Source: Malurus cyaneus samueli
Lineage: Eukaryota; Chordata; Aves; Passeriformes; Maluridae
Assembly (NCBI GenBank): GCA_009741485.1
Contig: CM019216.1
Coordinates: forward strand, 23,287,119 to 23,351,118
Reading direction: 5' to 3'
DNA length: 64,000 bases
Shown: positions 39,301 through 49,400 of the stretch, piece by piece
How the letters are laid out: each line of letters begins with the position of its first letter
Numbering within the stretch: the first letter of the stretch is position 1
The notes under the pieces: model-generated
Told to the model about the DNA's origin: nothing
The model's input: the letters and a program-made list of their open reading frames with translations, nothing else
Database searches by the model: none
Position numbers and translations under genes: made by a program

Positions 39301-40739
39301 TTTAAAATCCTATTGTTCCCCAACATGTAAAACCCAAATGTTTCAGTCCTTTTCCTGATAAAACTCCCAATAAAATAGGGGAAATTAGGCCTAATTCCTT
39401 TCCCAGGTTTTTAAGCAAATAATTGGTATGAGAAGAAACCTTATTAAACCTAATTCTAGCAGGAAATAAAAGCAGGAAAACTAGTTTTCTCAGTGTTTAT
39501 TTACTAGCTACAGTCTACTAGCTCCCAGATTTCGCAAAAATCAGATCAACTGCATATAAATTGATGACTTAAAAATAGGAGAGGATGGAATAAAGATGTG
39601 CTTCTGAAGATGCTGACAATCATCAAATGGTAATTATTTCTCAACTAAAATGCACTAATGAGTTTCAGTACAGAAACGGTACACATGCTCCATAGCTGCA
39701 TTGACACAATGGGCAACAGACACAAAGGAGTCATTAGTCAATACCGCTAATGACACATGAAATTGTAAGTGACACTGGTATAAAGTACACTCGGACCTAT
39801 GAGAACTACAACAAGTTCTCATAGTCAAAATAACCATCTGTTGAGGGTATATTTTTCAAAATATTACCCCTACCAACACAGAATAAATAAAACCAATTGT
39901 TAATATCTTCAAAGCAAGCTGTTTTAAACTATGCCACTCCCACCCCCATCAGTGGAAACCATTTAACAATAATCTTCAGAACTGACTGAAGACATACAGC
40001 TGAAAAAATTCAGATAAGAAATCTAACATCTTATTCCCTTATTACATTATAAAAGGATTCAGCACTGCAAATGTCAGCATATGCTATGACATGCTGTAAA
40101 AACTATTTCAGGGATGAAGGTTCAGTGTGAACAGTTAATTCCATTCCTTTTGCACTTGAATTAAAATCAAAGCTGCAACACTTTCAATAAGCTTCTTCAG
40201 ATTTAGTACTAGCAAATGCACTGAAAAATAGCAATGAATCATCCAAACCATCCCTTCCATCCCGATGTGCTTAAGAAATCAGTGTAATTTACATTCCTAG
40301 CAAGACGAATTTAGCGGCGTACATCTTCATCAAGATAAATGCTTTTTTCCTAATTTTTCTGTATTCGACAAAAAAACTGAAGTGCTATGCGAACTAAGGT
40401 AATTCGTTGCCCTAGCACAAAAAAATAATTAAAAAGGTAAAAACAAACCGAAGCTTTAAATATGAATGCACATTGAGACGTAAATCACTGGGTCCCCACT
40501 GCACTCGAAAAAGCGACTTTTAAACACAAGAGAGCGCCTGTCACACGCTGCTGAGGTGACACGATATTTATATTTATCGCACAAGCCACCCACGTCCGTT
40601 CCCCCCAGAACCGATCCACGCAGGGGCACCAATGTCCCCACCTGGCCGCCAGCGCCTCCCGGGTCCGCAGTCGCCACACCCGGCGGGCGAGCGCGAACCG
40701 GGCGGGTGCGGCGGCACGGCGCGGGGAGCACTGCCCTAC

Positions 40740-40830
40740 CTTTGTATCTCTCTAGGACATCTTCGTAGGCTTGTAGGTACTCCTGCTCCTCGGCGTAGAA
40801 ATACGCGCCAGGGGAGAGGTAGCCAGCCAT
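40740..40830 (-). CDS. DST: DST alternative first exon encoding the short 30-residue N-terminus
   Basis: The 91 coding bases give [20 protein letters not shown] and ten more residues ending LERYK, plus one base in phase 1 before a GTAGGG donor at 40734-40739. This closely matches the known DST N-terminus that starts MAGYLSP and continues directly into DERDK, the start of the first calponin-homology exon. The start is secure: an in-frame TAG lies 12 bases upstream and the context is GCCGGCC-ATG-G, a near-ideal Kozak sequence. No acceptor is needed, because the in-frame stop means this must be a first coding exon. It lies downstream of the shared exon and replaces it, so the two are mutually exclusive. 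Its 5' UTR lies to the right, in the CpG island. Confidence 0.95.
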
Positions 40831-42197
40831 GGCCGGCAGCTAGCTCAGCCAACCTGCCCTGCCCGCCGGTGCGGCTCCGGGCGGCCGCAGCCTCGGGGCG
40901 CACAAGAAGCCCAGCAGCAGCCGGAGGGGGGCGGTGCTGCCAGCCCGGCCGAGGAAACGCCCCCGCGGCGCTCGGGTTTCGGCAGCCGCCTCTCGGAGCG
41001 CGGAGGGGGCACTAGCCCGGGGCGGCCGCCACCTCCCCGCCGCAGACCCGACTCCAGCCCATTGCCCAGGCACGCCTGGGGGCCGAGAGCTCTGCCGCCG
41101 CCTCCGCCCGCCCCGCTCCCCGGGACGAGGGGGTGGCGGCTGCCGGGGCGGGGACGCGACGCCCGCACACGACGGGGCATGGGGACGCTGCTTCACGGGC
41201 AGGGACCGAGCAGGGAGGGACCCCAGCCGCACACACAAGGGCGGGAGCCCCGCTGTGCCGGCGGAGGGGCGGAGCGGGGCGGGCGCGGCCCCGGCCCCGT
41301 CGCAGGTGCCCCGCCGCGCCTGCGTCCCCGCTGCCCCCCGGCCCTGACCCCGCCGCCGGGCCCGCTCCGGAGCGGTCAGTGCTGCCCTGCCCCCGGCCGG
41401 TCACTGCGCACCCTGCCCGCGGGTGGCCGGGCCAGCTCCGCAACCCCCCGCTGGCGGCTGCATCCTGCGGCTGGTGCAGCCCGGCTCCGCAGCGCTGCCT
41501 CCGCTAATAGCGGATGGGTTACCCTGGGAAACGATGTCCCGGGAGGGACCCACGGCGGCGCATATATAATGGAGTGGTTGGGCAGAACAACAGCGGTGTC
41601 CCCAGGGAGCGCTGAGGACCGCCGCATCCTTCTGGGTTTCGTTTACAGGCGGTTTCCAGCTTTCGCCCGGGAGATGCGGACCTCCGCCCTATTTTCGACA
41701 TCAGTTGTCGCCGGGCCGCGGACCAGAGCCCGCCGGCCCCTCCGGCACACCGGGGCGGCTCTGTTCCGGTCCCCGTCCACCCTGAGCGCAGCCCGGGCCC
41801 CGAGCGGACAAAGACCGGCGCCTGGTCTCCCGCCCCGCCTGGAGCATCATCGGCCGCCGCGGCCTCTGCCCACGCCGCGGGCGGTCCCGAGCTGCTTTCA
41901 CCCCGAGCGAGCGGGGGTTCCCTCGGCCTTGTGGGCCGAGAAAAGCGCCGGCTCCGCTGAACCAGTCCCCGTCGCAGCTGCAGCTCCCGGCCGCTGATGC
42001 GTTTTCGCATGAAAGTTTAATGGGAGCACCTGCGCGTGTTTCGGCTCGCTTTCCACACGCATCAGCTCACCCAGCCGGAAAAGGCGGCCAAAAAGCTTAG
42101 TCACCGCCCGGCGGGGCCGCGCTCTGAAAGAGAACGGACGGGGGGTCCCCCTGTCCCCCGGCTGCCCCCTGCCCGGCCGCCCCCGACCGCGCCTTAC
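40831..42197 (-). other. DST: GC-rich 5' UTR/promoter/intron segment between alternative exons
   Basis: For the isoform starting at 40830 this is 5' UTR and promoter. For the isoforms using the shared exon it is the start of the first intron. Several long open frames here, in all directions, are a by-product of GC-rich DNA with few stops. Two short inverted repeats are visible: ATGCG-TTTT-CGCAT at 41997-42010 and CTCGGCC...GGCCGAG near 41923-41941. No coding exon is supported. Confidence 0.6.
41518..41570. promoter_or_regulatory. TATA element with adjacent RFX-type X-box in the CpG island
   Basis: CATATATAATGG at 41561-41572 holds TATATAA on the plus strand and TATATATG on the minus strand, so it could act in either direction. 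About 30 bases to its left, GTTACCCTGGGAAAC (41518-41532) resembles the RFX X-box consensus GTTRCCATGGNAAC. A TATA box amid GC-rich DNA stands out. On the minus strand it would start a 5' UTR of about 700 bases for the exon at 40830. On the plus strand it would drive a divergent transcript. Use and direction are inference. Confidence 0.4.
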
Positions 42198-42405
42198 CGG
42201 CGATGCGCAGCACGGCCCGCTCGGCGGGGTCCAACACCGAGCCGCCCTGGATCTTCCGCTTGGACCGCTCGTGTTTGGGCAGGTTCCAGGGCAGCGTGTC
42301 CCCCGGCGCCGGCGACACCGTGCCCGACCTCTGGCTGAAGTCCTCCTCGTCGGAGAAATCGGCGGAGGACGACATGGAGCATCGGTAGGACGCGTTGCCG
42401 GAGCT
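42198..42405 (-). CDS. DST: DST shared N-terminal exon before the actin-binding domain
   Basis: This 208-base exon encodes 69 codons plus one base, starting SSGNASYRCSMSSSADFSDE and ending ERAVLRIA. The acceptor is TGCAG at 42406-42410. The donor is GTAAGG at 42192-42197, leaving one G in phase 1. That G completes the GAT codon that opens the first calponin-homology exon in known DST (protein reading IA-DERDK). The exon is serine-rich with an acidic patch (FSDEEDF) and a conserved basic stretch (KHERSKRKIQ). It is unstructured linker rather than a folded domain. It is fed in phase 0 either by 60449-60637 through an 18-kb intron or by the tiny first exon at 42554-42562 through a 148-base intron. 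It lies inside the CpG island, which is unusual for an internal exon and reflects the adjoining promoter. Confidence 0.95.
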
Positions 42406-42553
42406 CTGCACGGGGAGACAGACAGACAGACAGGGTGCGTGGGGAGCAGCTCGGGACGAGGGGCCTCAGGTGGCGCCGGCGAATACCCGCCCCGCGTGGC
42501 GTGGAAAAGCATCTCCCGGGAAAAGGAGGATGGGGGAGAGGGCCGCCGCTCAC
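42406..42553 (-). other. DST: 148-base intron with TGTC microsatellite at its acceptor
   Basis: The intron is bounded by GTGAGC (donor, 42548-42553) and GTGCAG (acceptor, 42406-42411). A GACA x4 repeat on the plus strand (42417-42433) reads as TGTC repeats on the coding strand and forms the polypyrimidine tract, directly before CTCCCCGTGCAG. The length is not a multiple of three, so retention would shift the frame. Confidence 0.6.
42417..42433 (+). repeat. GACA tetranucleotide repeat
   Basis: Four GACA units plus one G, inside the 148-base intron and 11 bases from the acceptor of the shared DST exon. Confidence 0.95.
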
Positions 42554-42562
42554 CATTGCCAT
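42554..42562 (-). CDS. DST: DST alternative first exon, three-codon coding end (Met-Ala-Met)
   Basis: On the minus strand ATG GCA ATG is followed at once by GTGAGC, a good donor, in phase 0 with the shared exon at 42405. The predicted product begins MAM-SSGNASYRCS. Upstream the frame stays open for about 250 bases but contains no other ATG, so the first AUG in frame is this one. The first ATG has T at -3 and G at +4, a moderate context. The second has G at -3, so either may be used. The 5' UTR would lie in 42563 to about 42800 inside the CpG island and includes an A21 tract (T21 in the transcript sense). The call depends on the splice signal and frame fit, not on a transcript I can see. The alternative is that this exon is unused and the shared exon is reached only from 60449-60637. 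Confidence 0.6.
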
Positions 42563-43080
42563 GAATTTAGAGGGGGAAAGGGGTGCCGAGGGTGATCCTC
42601 CAAAAAATAGCCGGTCTTTAGCGGGAGTGCATTTGGAAGGATGTCGGGGTTGAGCCGTGGCCTGCGGCTGGGCAACCAGCTCGCAAATGAGCCTCCCACT
42701 TCCCCAACAATAACCCAGCAGCAACAACAGCCGAAAAAAAAAAAAAAAAAAAAACCACCACGAACCTTCCCGGCTACAGATCGATGGCGTTTGGCTCCCC
42801 CGCCAGGACAAGGGGAAGATTTGCCATCACCGAGCTACTGGTAAATCCGCCCCTGGGACAGACCCGGGCCGCCGGGAGCCGAGACCCGGCTCTTTATCAC
42901 CGCCCCGGGCCCATCCTGCCCCGCGTTCCCGGGGGCACCCGGCGCGGCTGGCTACGGGGACAGAGGGGAGGAGGGAAGGAAGGAACACGATTTGTCAGAG
43001 CAGCCCCTTTGGGTGGCAGGGCACGATGGGCAGCCTTCAGTCACACTTTGCCGGACAGCTTCGGCAAACAACTGATGCGG
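42563..43080 (-). promoter_or_regulatory. DST: Proximal promoter and 5' UTR region of the 42.56-kb first exon
   Basis: Right part of the CpG island, upstream of the three-codon first exon. It holds an A21 tract at 42734-42754, an octamer-like CATTTGCG motif on the minus strand near 42682-42690 and GC-rich flanks. No clear TATA box fits a start just upstream of 42562, as expected of a CpG-island promoter. The transcription start cannot be placed. Confidence 0.45.
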
Positions 43081-43502
43081 CGTAGAGACTGAATCCAGTT
43101 TTCGGCTTCTCAGCTACTCAAAAAAGAGCTCTTCTAGAAATGTAAATAAACACTGATGCAGTGCACGGGGAGGACTGCTGCCATTTCTGGCTTCCCCGTC
43201 AACGGTAAAGTGGGAAACAGAGATGTCTGAACAGTAACAGTTCAACACCACGTCGAAATTTAAGGTACATCATTATACATAGGTTATTAGGACATGATGG
43301 AGAGCAAAGTGCTATTTCTTACACTGTATTTTCTGATTTAAGAGATTTGTAGTTTTTTCTGGGCACCTGACAAGAAAACGATAGGTTTGATTTGTCATTT
43401 TATGTGGGAGCAACTGCCACAGCCTTTCAAAAGTGCAACCTGATTCTCGTCCAATAATGTTAATTTTTAGGTGTGTGCTGTTGTCAGCTTGCAGAGGTGT
43501 AG

Positions 43503-43775
43503 TAGAATCACAGAATTGTTTGTGTTGGAAAGCACCTTTAAAGACCATCTACTTCCAACCCTCTTGCTGGGGACAGGGACACCTCCCACTAGACCAGGTT
43601 GCTCAAAGCCCCATCCAACCTGGCCTTGAGCACTTCTACAGCTTCTCTGGGCAACCCATCCCAGTGCCTCACCAACTTCATAGTGAAGGATTACTTCCTT
43701 ATAGCTAATCTAAATCTACCCTCTTTCAGTTCAAAGTCAGTATATTTTGTTACATACCAACAGCACCATTCAGCC
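43503..43775 (-). mobile_element. CR1 LINE, 5'-truncated 3' end
   Basis: The text matches the 3' part of the avian CR1 retrotransposon in reverse orientation. It includes GACACCTCCCACTAGACCAG, GTTGCTCAAAGCCCCATCCA, TTCTCTGGGCAACCCATCCC and CTAATCTAAATCTACCCTC. The degenerate ATTCTGTGATTCT-type 3' terminus is at about 43503-43515. Only the last 270 or so bases remain, the usual CR1 truncation. It lies in the intron just upstream of the DST CpG island, in the same orientation as DST. Confidence 0.93.
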
Positions 43776-46059
43776 ATTCTCAATTCCAGATTTGTTGACA
43801 CTAAACCAGATAGTATTTTAGAATTGTAGCCCTTTTCTCAATGTTTTTTTTCTACTAAAGGGCTTAAAGGGTACCTTTATTTATGGAAGAAGTTTGTACA
43901 GTGATTGAGATCTGATAGAATTTATTGTTGCTGTCTGATTTTTTTTTTACTGTCAGTTTTTATGGGGGGTATTTTACCCATTTTAAAACTTAGAATCTGC
44001 ATAATCCGGAGAAACAACATGACACACTCTTTGTTCTGCATGGAAGTACCAACAATATACAGTTCAATAATCTGGTATAATAAGAGGACATCACTTATTA
44101 GTGGTTTTTACTTTTTGGCCCTCTTCACTTCTATCCCAATTTTCTTTTCTCCTTCTACAGTACTCCATGGTGAAGTTTACAATGGGAGAGTTGAGAGGGA
44201 GGGAATGATTACATAAAACCAATTAACTGGATTCCTGTTCTCTGTATTGTGATGTGGAAAGTGCAAAAGGTAAGTGCAGAAAAACAGAAACATGAGATGT
44301 CTGATACCAGCTCTGATTGCCTTCATAATTAGTTTTAGTGCAGAGATTATTTTGCTGCCAGTTTGTATAATAAGCTAAAACTGGATCTCGTGAAGCAGGA
44401 TGGTGACATATAAGTGTGTTCCTGATAGGAAGTGCTCAGCTTGCTGCAGGGCACTTTGCTGTACCTGTTGGGGCTACCAGGGCCCCTGATGTGCTTAGCT
44501 GCAGATTAGGTTCCTTCGAGCCTGTCATTAGCTCCAGACTTTGCCATAGAAGAGAAAGTGTTGCCTTTAATCCTAGCTCTGAACATCCTGCTTTAGGCCT
44601 GCACCTTCTTTTGGCTTATCAGCAAGCCTCAATATCTTTGGATCACACAGACCCACAGAGATGGATTTTTACTTTCAATTTCTTCACCTTCTTCATTTCT
44701 AGCTTATAATATGAAAATTAGAAAGAACCCAGATATAGTGTTGTGAGCTGCTATAGCAATAGTATTTGGGTTGTGTTTATGTAGCAGCATGAAATATGCA
44801 AGAACAAACTACAATAACAATTGTTATTGAAGTTGTGGGGAAAGATCCCTCAACTTGCTGATGGGTATTTGAAAGTAAGCTAAAAATTTTATCCAGTGGG
44901 ATTTCCTTGTCACAAAAGAGGCCTTCGTAGCCCGTTATTATTTTTGATAACATCTCCTCCTACCCTTGGAAGCCAAAAGTGGTCATTCCTTATGCACCAT
45001 CAGTCTATCGAGATGTCAGTTTTAGGTAAAAAGAGTCTGCCTTCTAGCCAGCTTTGCTACAATACTAGAAGATAACCCGTGTGAGAAGACCCCACTCACA
45101 TATTAATGAGAAATCAAACCAAAGAGGCAATGGTAGAGCAGTCTTTGGCATCTCTGTGTATTACAACTAGCTATCTGCTTTTAAGTTATCCTGCCTTACT
45201 TAAATGCATTAACCAAATGAATGAACAAAACACCCTTTTGCTTTTAACTCTTCAACAATCATGTTATTTCATTTTCAGAACAATTTAGGATGCTCAGAAA
45301 GGAATTTTTCATAACAGCAAAATCTAGTAAACACATCTAAGAAACGTCAACTTCTAACTTAATTACAGCCTACTTTGTCATTCAGCATGGAGATACTTCT
45401 GAGTAATGTGTACATGGAGATATTGAGCACATAAGTATTTTTAACTTTGCTATTCCAAAGATGTTTATAATGAACTGAACAACTTTGAGTAAATTAACAA
45501 CTTTGATAAGAAGTTTGTAATTGTTCCCCTTTTGCACAGGCACTGTTCACACCAGTCTCATCCCTCTGGACTGTTTGTTTCTAGCATATACATTTTCCAT
45601 GATAGAGTTTTAAGTCCCAGAAAAACATTGTGTTACTACAGCAACACAATAAGCAGGCAAAAAAAAAAAATAAAAAAAAAAAAGAAATCATGCAGAACAT
45701 CTGTACTATTTTGAAAAAGGCCAATTAGGACAACACATGGGAGAATAAATAAGGCTGTTATATTCTGTTAAAATCAAAATACATAAGGCACTTCTGTTAT
45801 TTCTCTATAATCACGTTGCTGTGCACAAGTGAAAAACGTAACTGTAATACACAACCATTTGAGGGGCTGTGTGAGTGAAGTGTCTTTAATATCCACTAAA
45901 ATATGGGTCATCCTTACTTAGCCTTCCTTACTTAGCCTATTCCTAGGGACTTAGCAGGGGTCAGGGCTCGACTGCTCTTAGCTTGAAGGCCTGTAAGGTC
46001 ACAGCCCAGTTGCTATAGCTGCTTATTTTCTGTCTCCGATTATGCACTGCTGTTGCTCA

Positions 46060-46400
46060 GTAGCCTGCAGGCGCCTCTGCAGCCTCTCTCGCTGCTCCGC
46101 TGTGCGTGGATCAGCCCGGGCACCGAAGCCCGTGGGTGTCACGGGAGCTCGGTCACCCGAGCGGCGCTGGCAGAGCCCGGCGGAGCCCAGCAGAGCCCGG
46201 CATCCCCGCGGCTGGGTTCGCTGCCGGTGCCGCACGGGGGTGCACCGCGCACACGAGTCCCCGGGAGGGAGCGGCACGGCGGCGAACAGCGCTCCCTTTG
46301 CTGCTGCTCACGGGCTTTACCGAATCACGGGATGTGCAGCAGCGTCTGAGAGTCAGGCTTGCTGCTGTGCTATAAAAGCCAGCTGGTTTCCAGTAACGGG
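46060..46400 (+). promoter_or_regulatory. Small CpG-rich patch followed by a plus-strand TATA box
   Basis: From about 46060 to 46330 the sequence is GC-rich with many CG dinucleotides, standing alone in AT-rich intron 3.5 kb upstream of the DST promoter. TGCTATAAAAGCC at 46368-46380 is a textbook TATA box on the plus strand, predicting a start near 46400. A GTGAGG donor-like site follows at about 46499. Together these suggest a promoter reading away from DST. The open frames on both strands inside the patch match no protein I recognise. A further DST first exon on the minus strand is the alternative. Confidence 0.4.
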
Positions 46401-49400
46401 GATAATTTCAAGGAAGCATTTAGTGTTCTTGTGAGAGGGATTCGGCCAAGTCATGGCATGATTTCCCTTGAGGAGGAAAAGCGGTGCTGTTTGTCAGAGG
46501 TGAGGCACTGCGGAAGATTAGGTGGAAACTGAGCGGAAGATGGGATAGCTGCAAATGGCACAGGGTAATGCACAACACAGAGATCAGGTAAGCCACCTGT
46601 AAACAGGAGCTGAGAGGGTCAAGCACAGCAGCGGGGGAGGAAGCATTAGCCGAGATCACGTTTTAAATTCGGTCAGGCAAGCCAGCTGGGAAAAGCTGCC
46701 ACAAGGCTAATACCAAATTATCTTTGTATTGCAAAAATTCCCCAACCCTATGACACATCAGAGATTGTTCTGGCCAGATGAATTCTAATCAAATAGCTTG
46801 TACTTTCACATTTTATCTTTAAGAAGATTGTCCACTGCAGTGAGTCCTATCATGCTGATTTTTGGTAAAGCTGTGGAAAGTACAGGTCAACACTGACTGA
46901 CATTTAATTTTCAGTTTAGTGATGAGTTAGTTTAGTTTAAGTTAAATATAAATATCTCAGAATTCCTGGAATATTTTTTTTATTATATTCATTGTGGGGA
47001 ATGGATAAATATCAACAGAAATGAAACATTTCCATAATGATTTTACTCAGTGTTTCAGCAAAATTCCTTCTAATTTAAAGTAATTTAGAATATCAATTGA
47101 AAGTAAGAGGCTATTTTTGTCCCTTAACATACCAGACAGAATGATATTAAGGTGGATCAACTTTGAAAGTAAAATAACAAATTTAAGACAAAATCTAGGA
47201 CAACTGAATGTTCCCATTAGTAAATCTTTATCACTTTAACCTGATTAGATGATAATGCAATGCAGAATACAAAACATCCAATGTATGTAATCAGGCTATT
47301 CAATTCCCTTGGGACTGCATGTTGTCAGAAATGATCAAAATGCAAAACAGACACACAAATGAAAGTACAAACAAGGATAATGTAAAAACAATGATGAACT
47401 TTAAAAAATCACCACTGGAAATGCAGATATAAGAAGTTAATATTTTTCTCTGGTTCTGCGCCACTCATTTAAGAGGACATCCATACTTCCAAGTGCTTGT
47501 GTTATCAGGAAATACAGAAAATACTACAGAGTTTCTGGGATTGTATTTAATGTTATAAAATAATAAGCAGAAAGCTCGAAGGCAAATACACTAAATCTGA
47601 AACTCCTGACTATCCAGAGTCTGGCTTTATGTAAAATGTCTTTGCAAACAGGTAGGCTTGTCAAACATCAAGAGAATATCTACTTGCTTTGTAGAGAGAA
47701 CATACATTCTTTCTAGAGGCAGAAGAACGGGAAATAAGCATTCCGTTTTTATTCTATCACATGCATTTTTGAGTCTGTAACTGTATTTATATAAGGAAAT
47801 TCTGATGCTTTCTTAGGCTTTCAAAAGAAATGGGGTATTTTCTGGATGCTAGTAGGCCAATACGTATCATTCCCCCACTTTGAAAAAAACATTATGGATG
47901 CAACTTTCATGGAAGAAATAGGTTATTTGAGGACATCAAATTCAAAATGGATAAAGGCTAGATCCACTTATACACTTGGATGTTGCAGTACAGTTTTGTA
48001 ACATCAAACTCTGTTTACTGGCTAACCACCTGCTTAGGTATCTAAAAGTGACATGATGTAAAACTGAGCTTTTGGTAGAACTAAGTAGTCAGAAAAACTG
48101 CTCACTCAGCATCCTGAAGCATCTCATTCTTCAGAGACATAAGGCATACTCAAATCTTCTCCTGAAATTGGTCCTCAGTCATCTTTCATAACACCAGAGA
48201 ACATTAATTTCTTTTGAGCTCTAAGGGAAGTGAACCAGCTTTTTGTCTTTTCCCGATTATCAAAAGAAGTTTTGACACCTAAGCTGAGACCCTCACCTCC
48301 CAGCATCCAGTCTGGAGACTATTCTTCAACTAACTCCTGGTTGAGGAAAAATGTTTCAAAAAAACACAGTTTAAAATTTCTAGATGTAGAATGGGAAAAG
48401 AGGAAGAGGCAGCATAGCCGCTCCACATCAGAGCACGCAGTGCTCTCAGGGGAGGTGGAACTGCTGGGCTCTGATCCCTGCTCTGACCACTGCTTCCACA
48501 TTCTGTTTTAAGTAGTAATTGGGTAAAATACTGAAATAGCAGAAGACCAGAAGCAACAAAAACCACTGTGCAGCTCATACAGAAATACACCAAATTTCAA
48601 GTACTTATTGGTCTGAAGTGATACCATCTTCTAGTAGATAAAAAAAAATTCATTAGTGACAATTACACTATAACAAGTAGAATTTCTGCTTTCAGGAGCA
48701 GAAAGTTGGTAGATGCTTCACATTTATAACTCCCTGTTAATTGTGAGATTGATTTGAGGGATCAGATACTATCAAAGTAATCTTCACAGATCTCAGCCAC
48801 ATCCACCAAAGAAGATAGCCATCATGAGAGAAAAGTATGTTGCTGTGCAAGGAAAACTTGCTTGTTATTTTTTTTCTTTTTCATATGAGAAGCAAGGCAT
48901 ACTCCATGCAGTGTAACCAAGACCTGCATGCAAGTGGGGCCAAATAATATTCAGTTTAATAACTGTGCCACAACCATTAGTTCTTTTGAAAAGCTTCTTA
49001 GTAAAACTGTTAACAAAAATGTGGATTCATTCTGAATGTCACTTAAAAATTAATATCATCAACATGACAGCCATGATATGTTATGTATTTAATCCATTCC
49101 TTTATTCATCTATTTCCTCTACTTAGTTTTTCAATATGAATTGCAGGATTTAATCTTGAAATAGCTTACCTATATTATGAAAGCCAACAGAGAGGTACTG
49201 AGGGTTTTGCAAATGGGGAAATATTTTGAGCTCTGAGTATCTGAGAAGTTACAGCATGGGTAATAAGTATTTTAGTTGAGTTTTATGCTAAAACCATCAG
49301 CAAAATATAAGTGCTCTTCTGTTATAATTGTCATTATCTGTTTTAAAATTAATGTTTCATATATATCTAAAATGTCAGGATTTCATGGTCTCAAAACAGT

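Larger units (their letters stand above)
22291..40739 (-). other. DST: DST first intron, proximal segment
   Basis: Intron between the candidate regulatory block and the donor of the 40.74-kb first exon. It holds the A29 tract, a CR1 fragment (30119-30235), short tandem repeats and the 91-base duplication. GTAATG-type repeats occur at 30018-30075 and an N gap at 36344-36349. No exon encoding the DERDK start of the calponin-homology region was seen. Confidence 0.65.
40600..43080 (-). promoter_or_regulatory. DST: CpG island spanning the DST alternative promoters
   Basis: About 2.5 kb is strongly GC-rich and dense in CG dinucleotides, against AT-rich introns on both sides. It contains two first exons (40740-40830 and 42554-42562) and the shared exon 42198-42405. 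Promoter activity on the minus strand is inferred from this arrangement. GC boxes are frequent throughout. Limits are judged by eye and are approximate. Confidence 0.85.

Noticed and set aside
41062..41997. Plus-strand open frame of 311 codons and several other long frames in 40600-43080
   Set aside because: CpG islands have few stop codons. The frames are rich in Pro, Arg, Ala and Gly on both strands and overlap genuine DST exons.
43433..43708. Plus-strand open frame of 91 codons
   Set aside because: It is the antisense of the CR1 fragment plus flanking intron.
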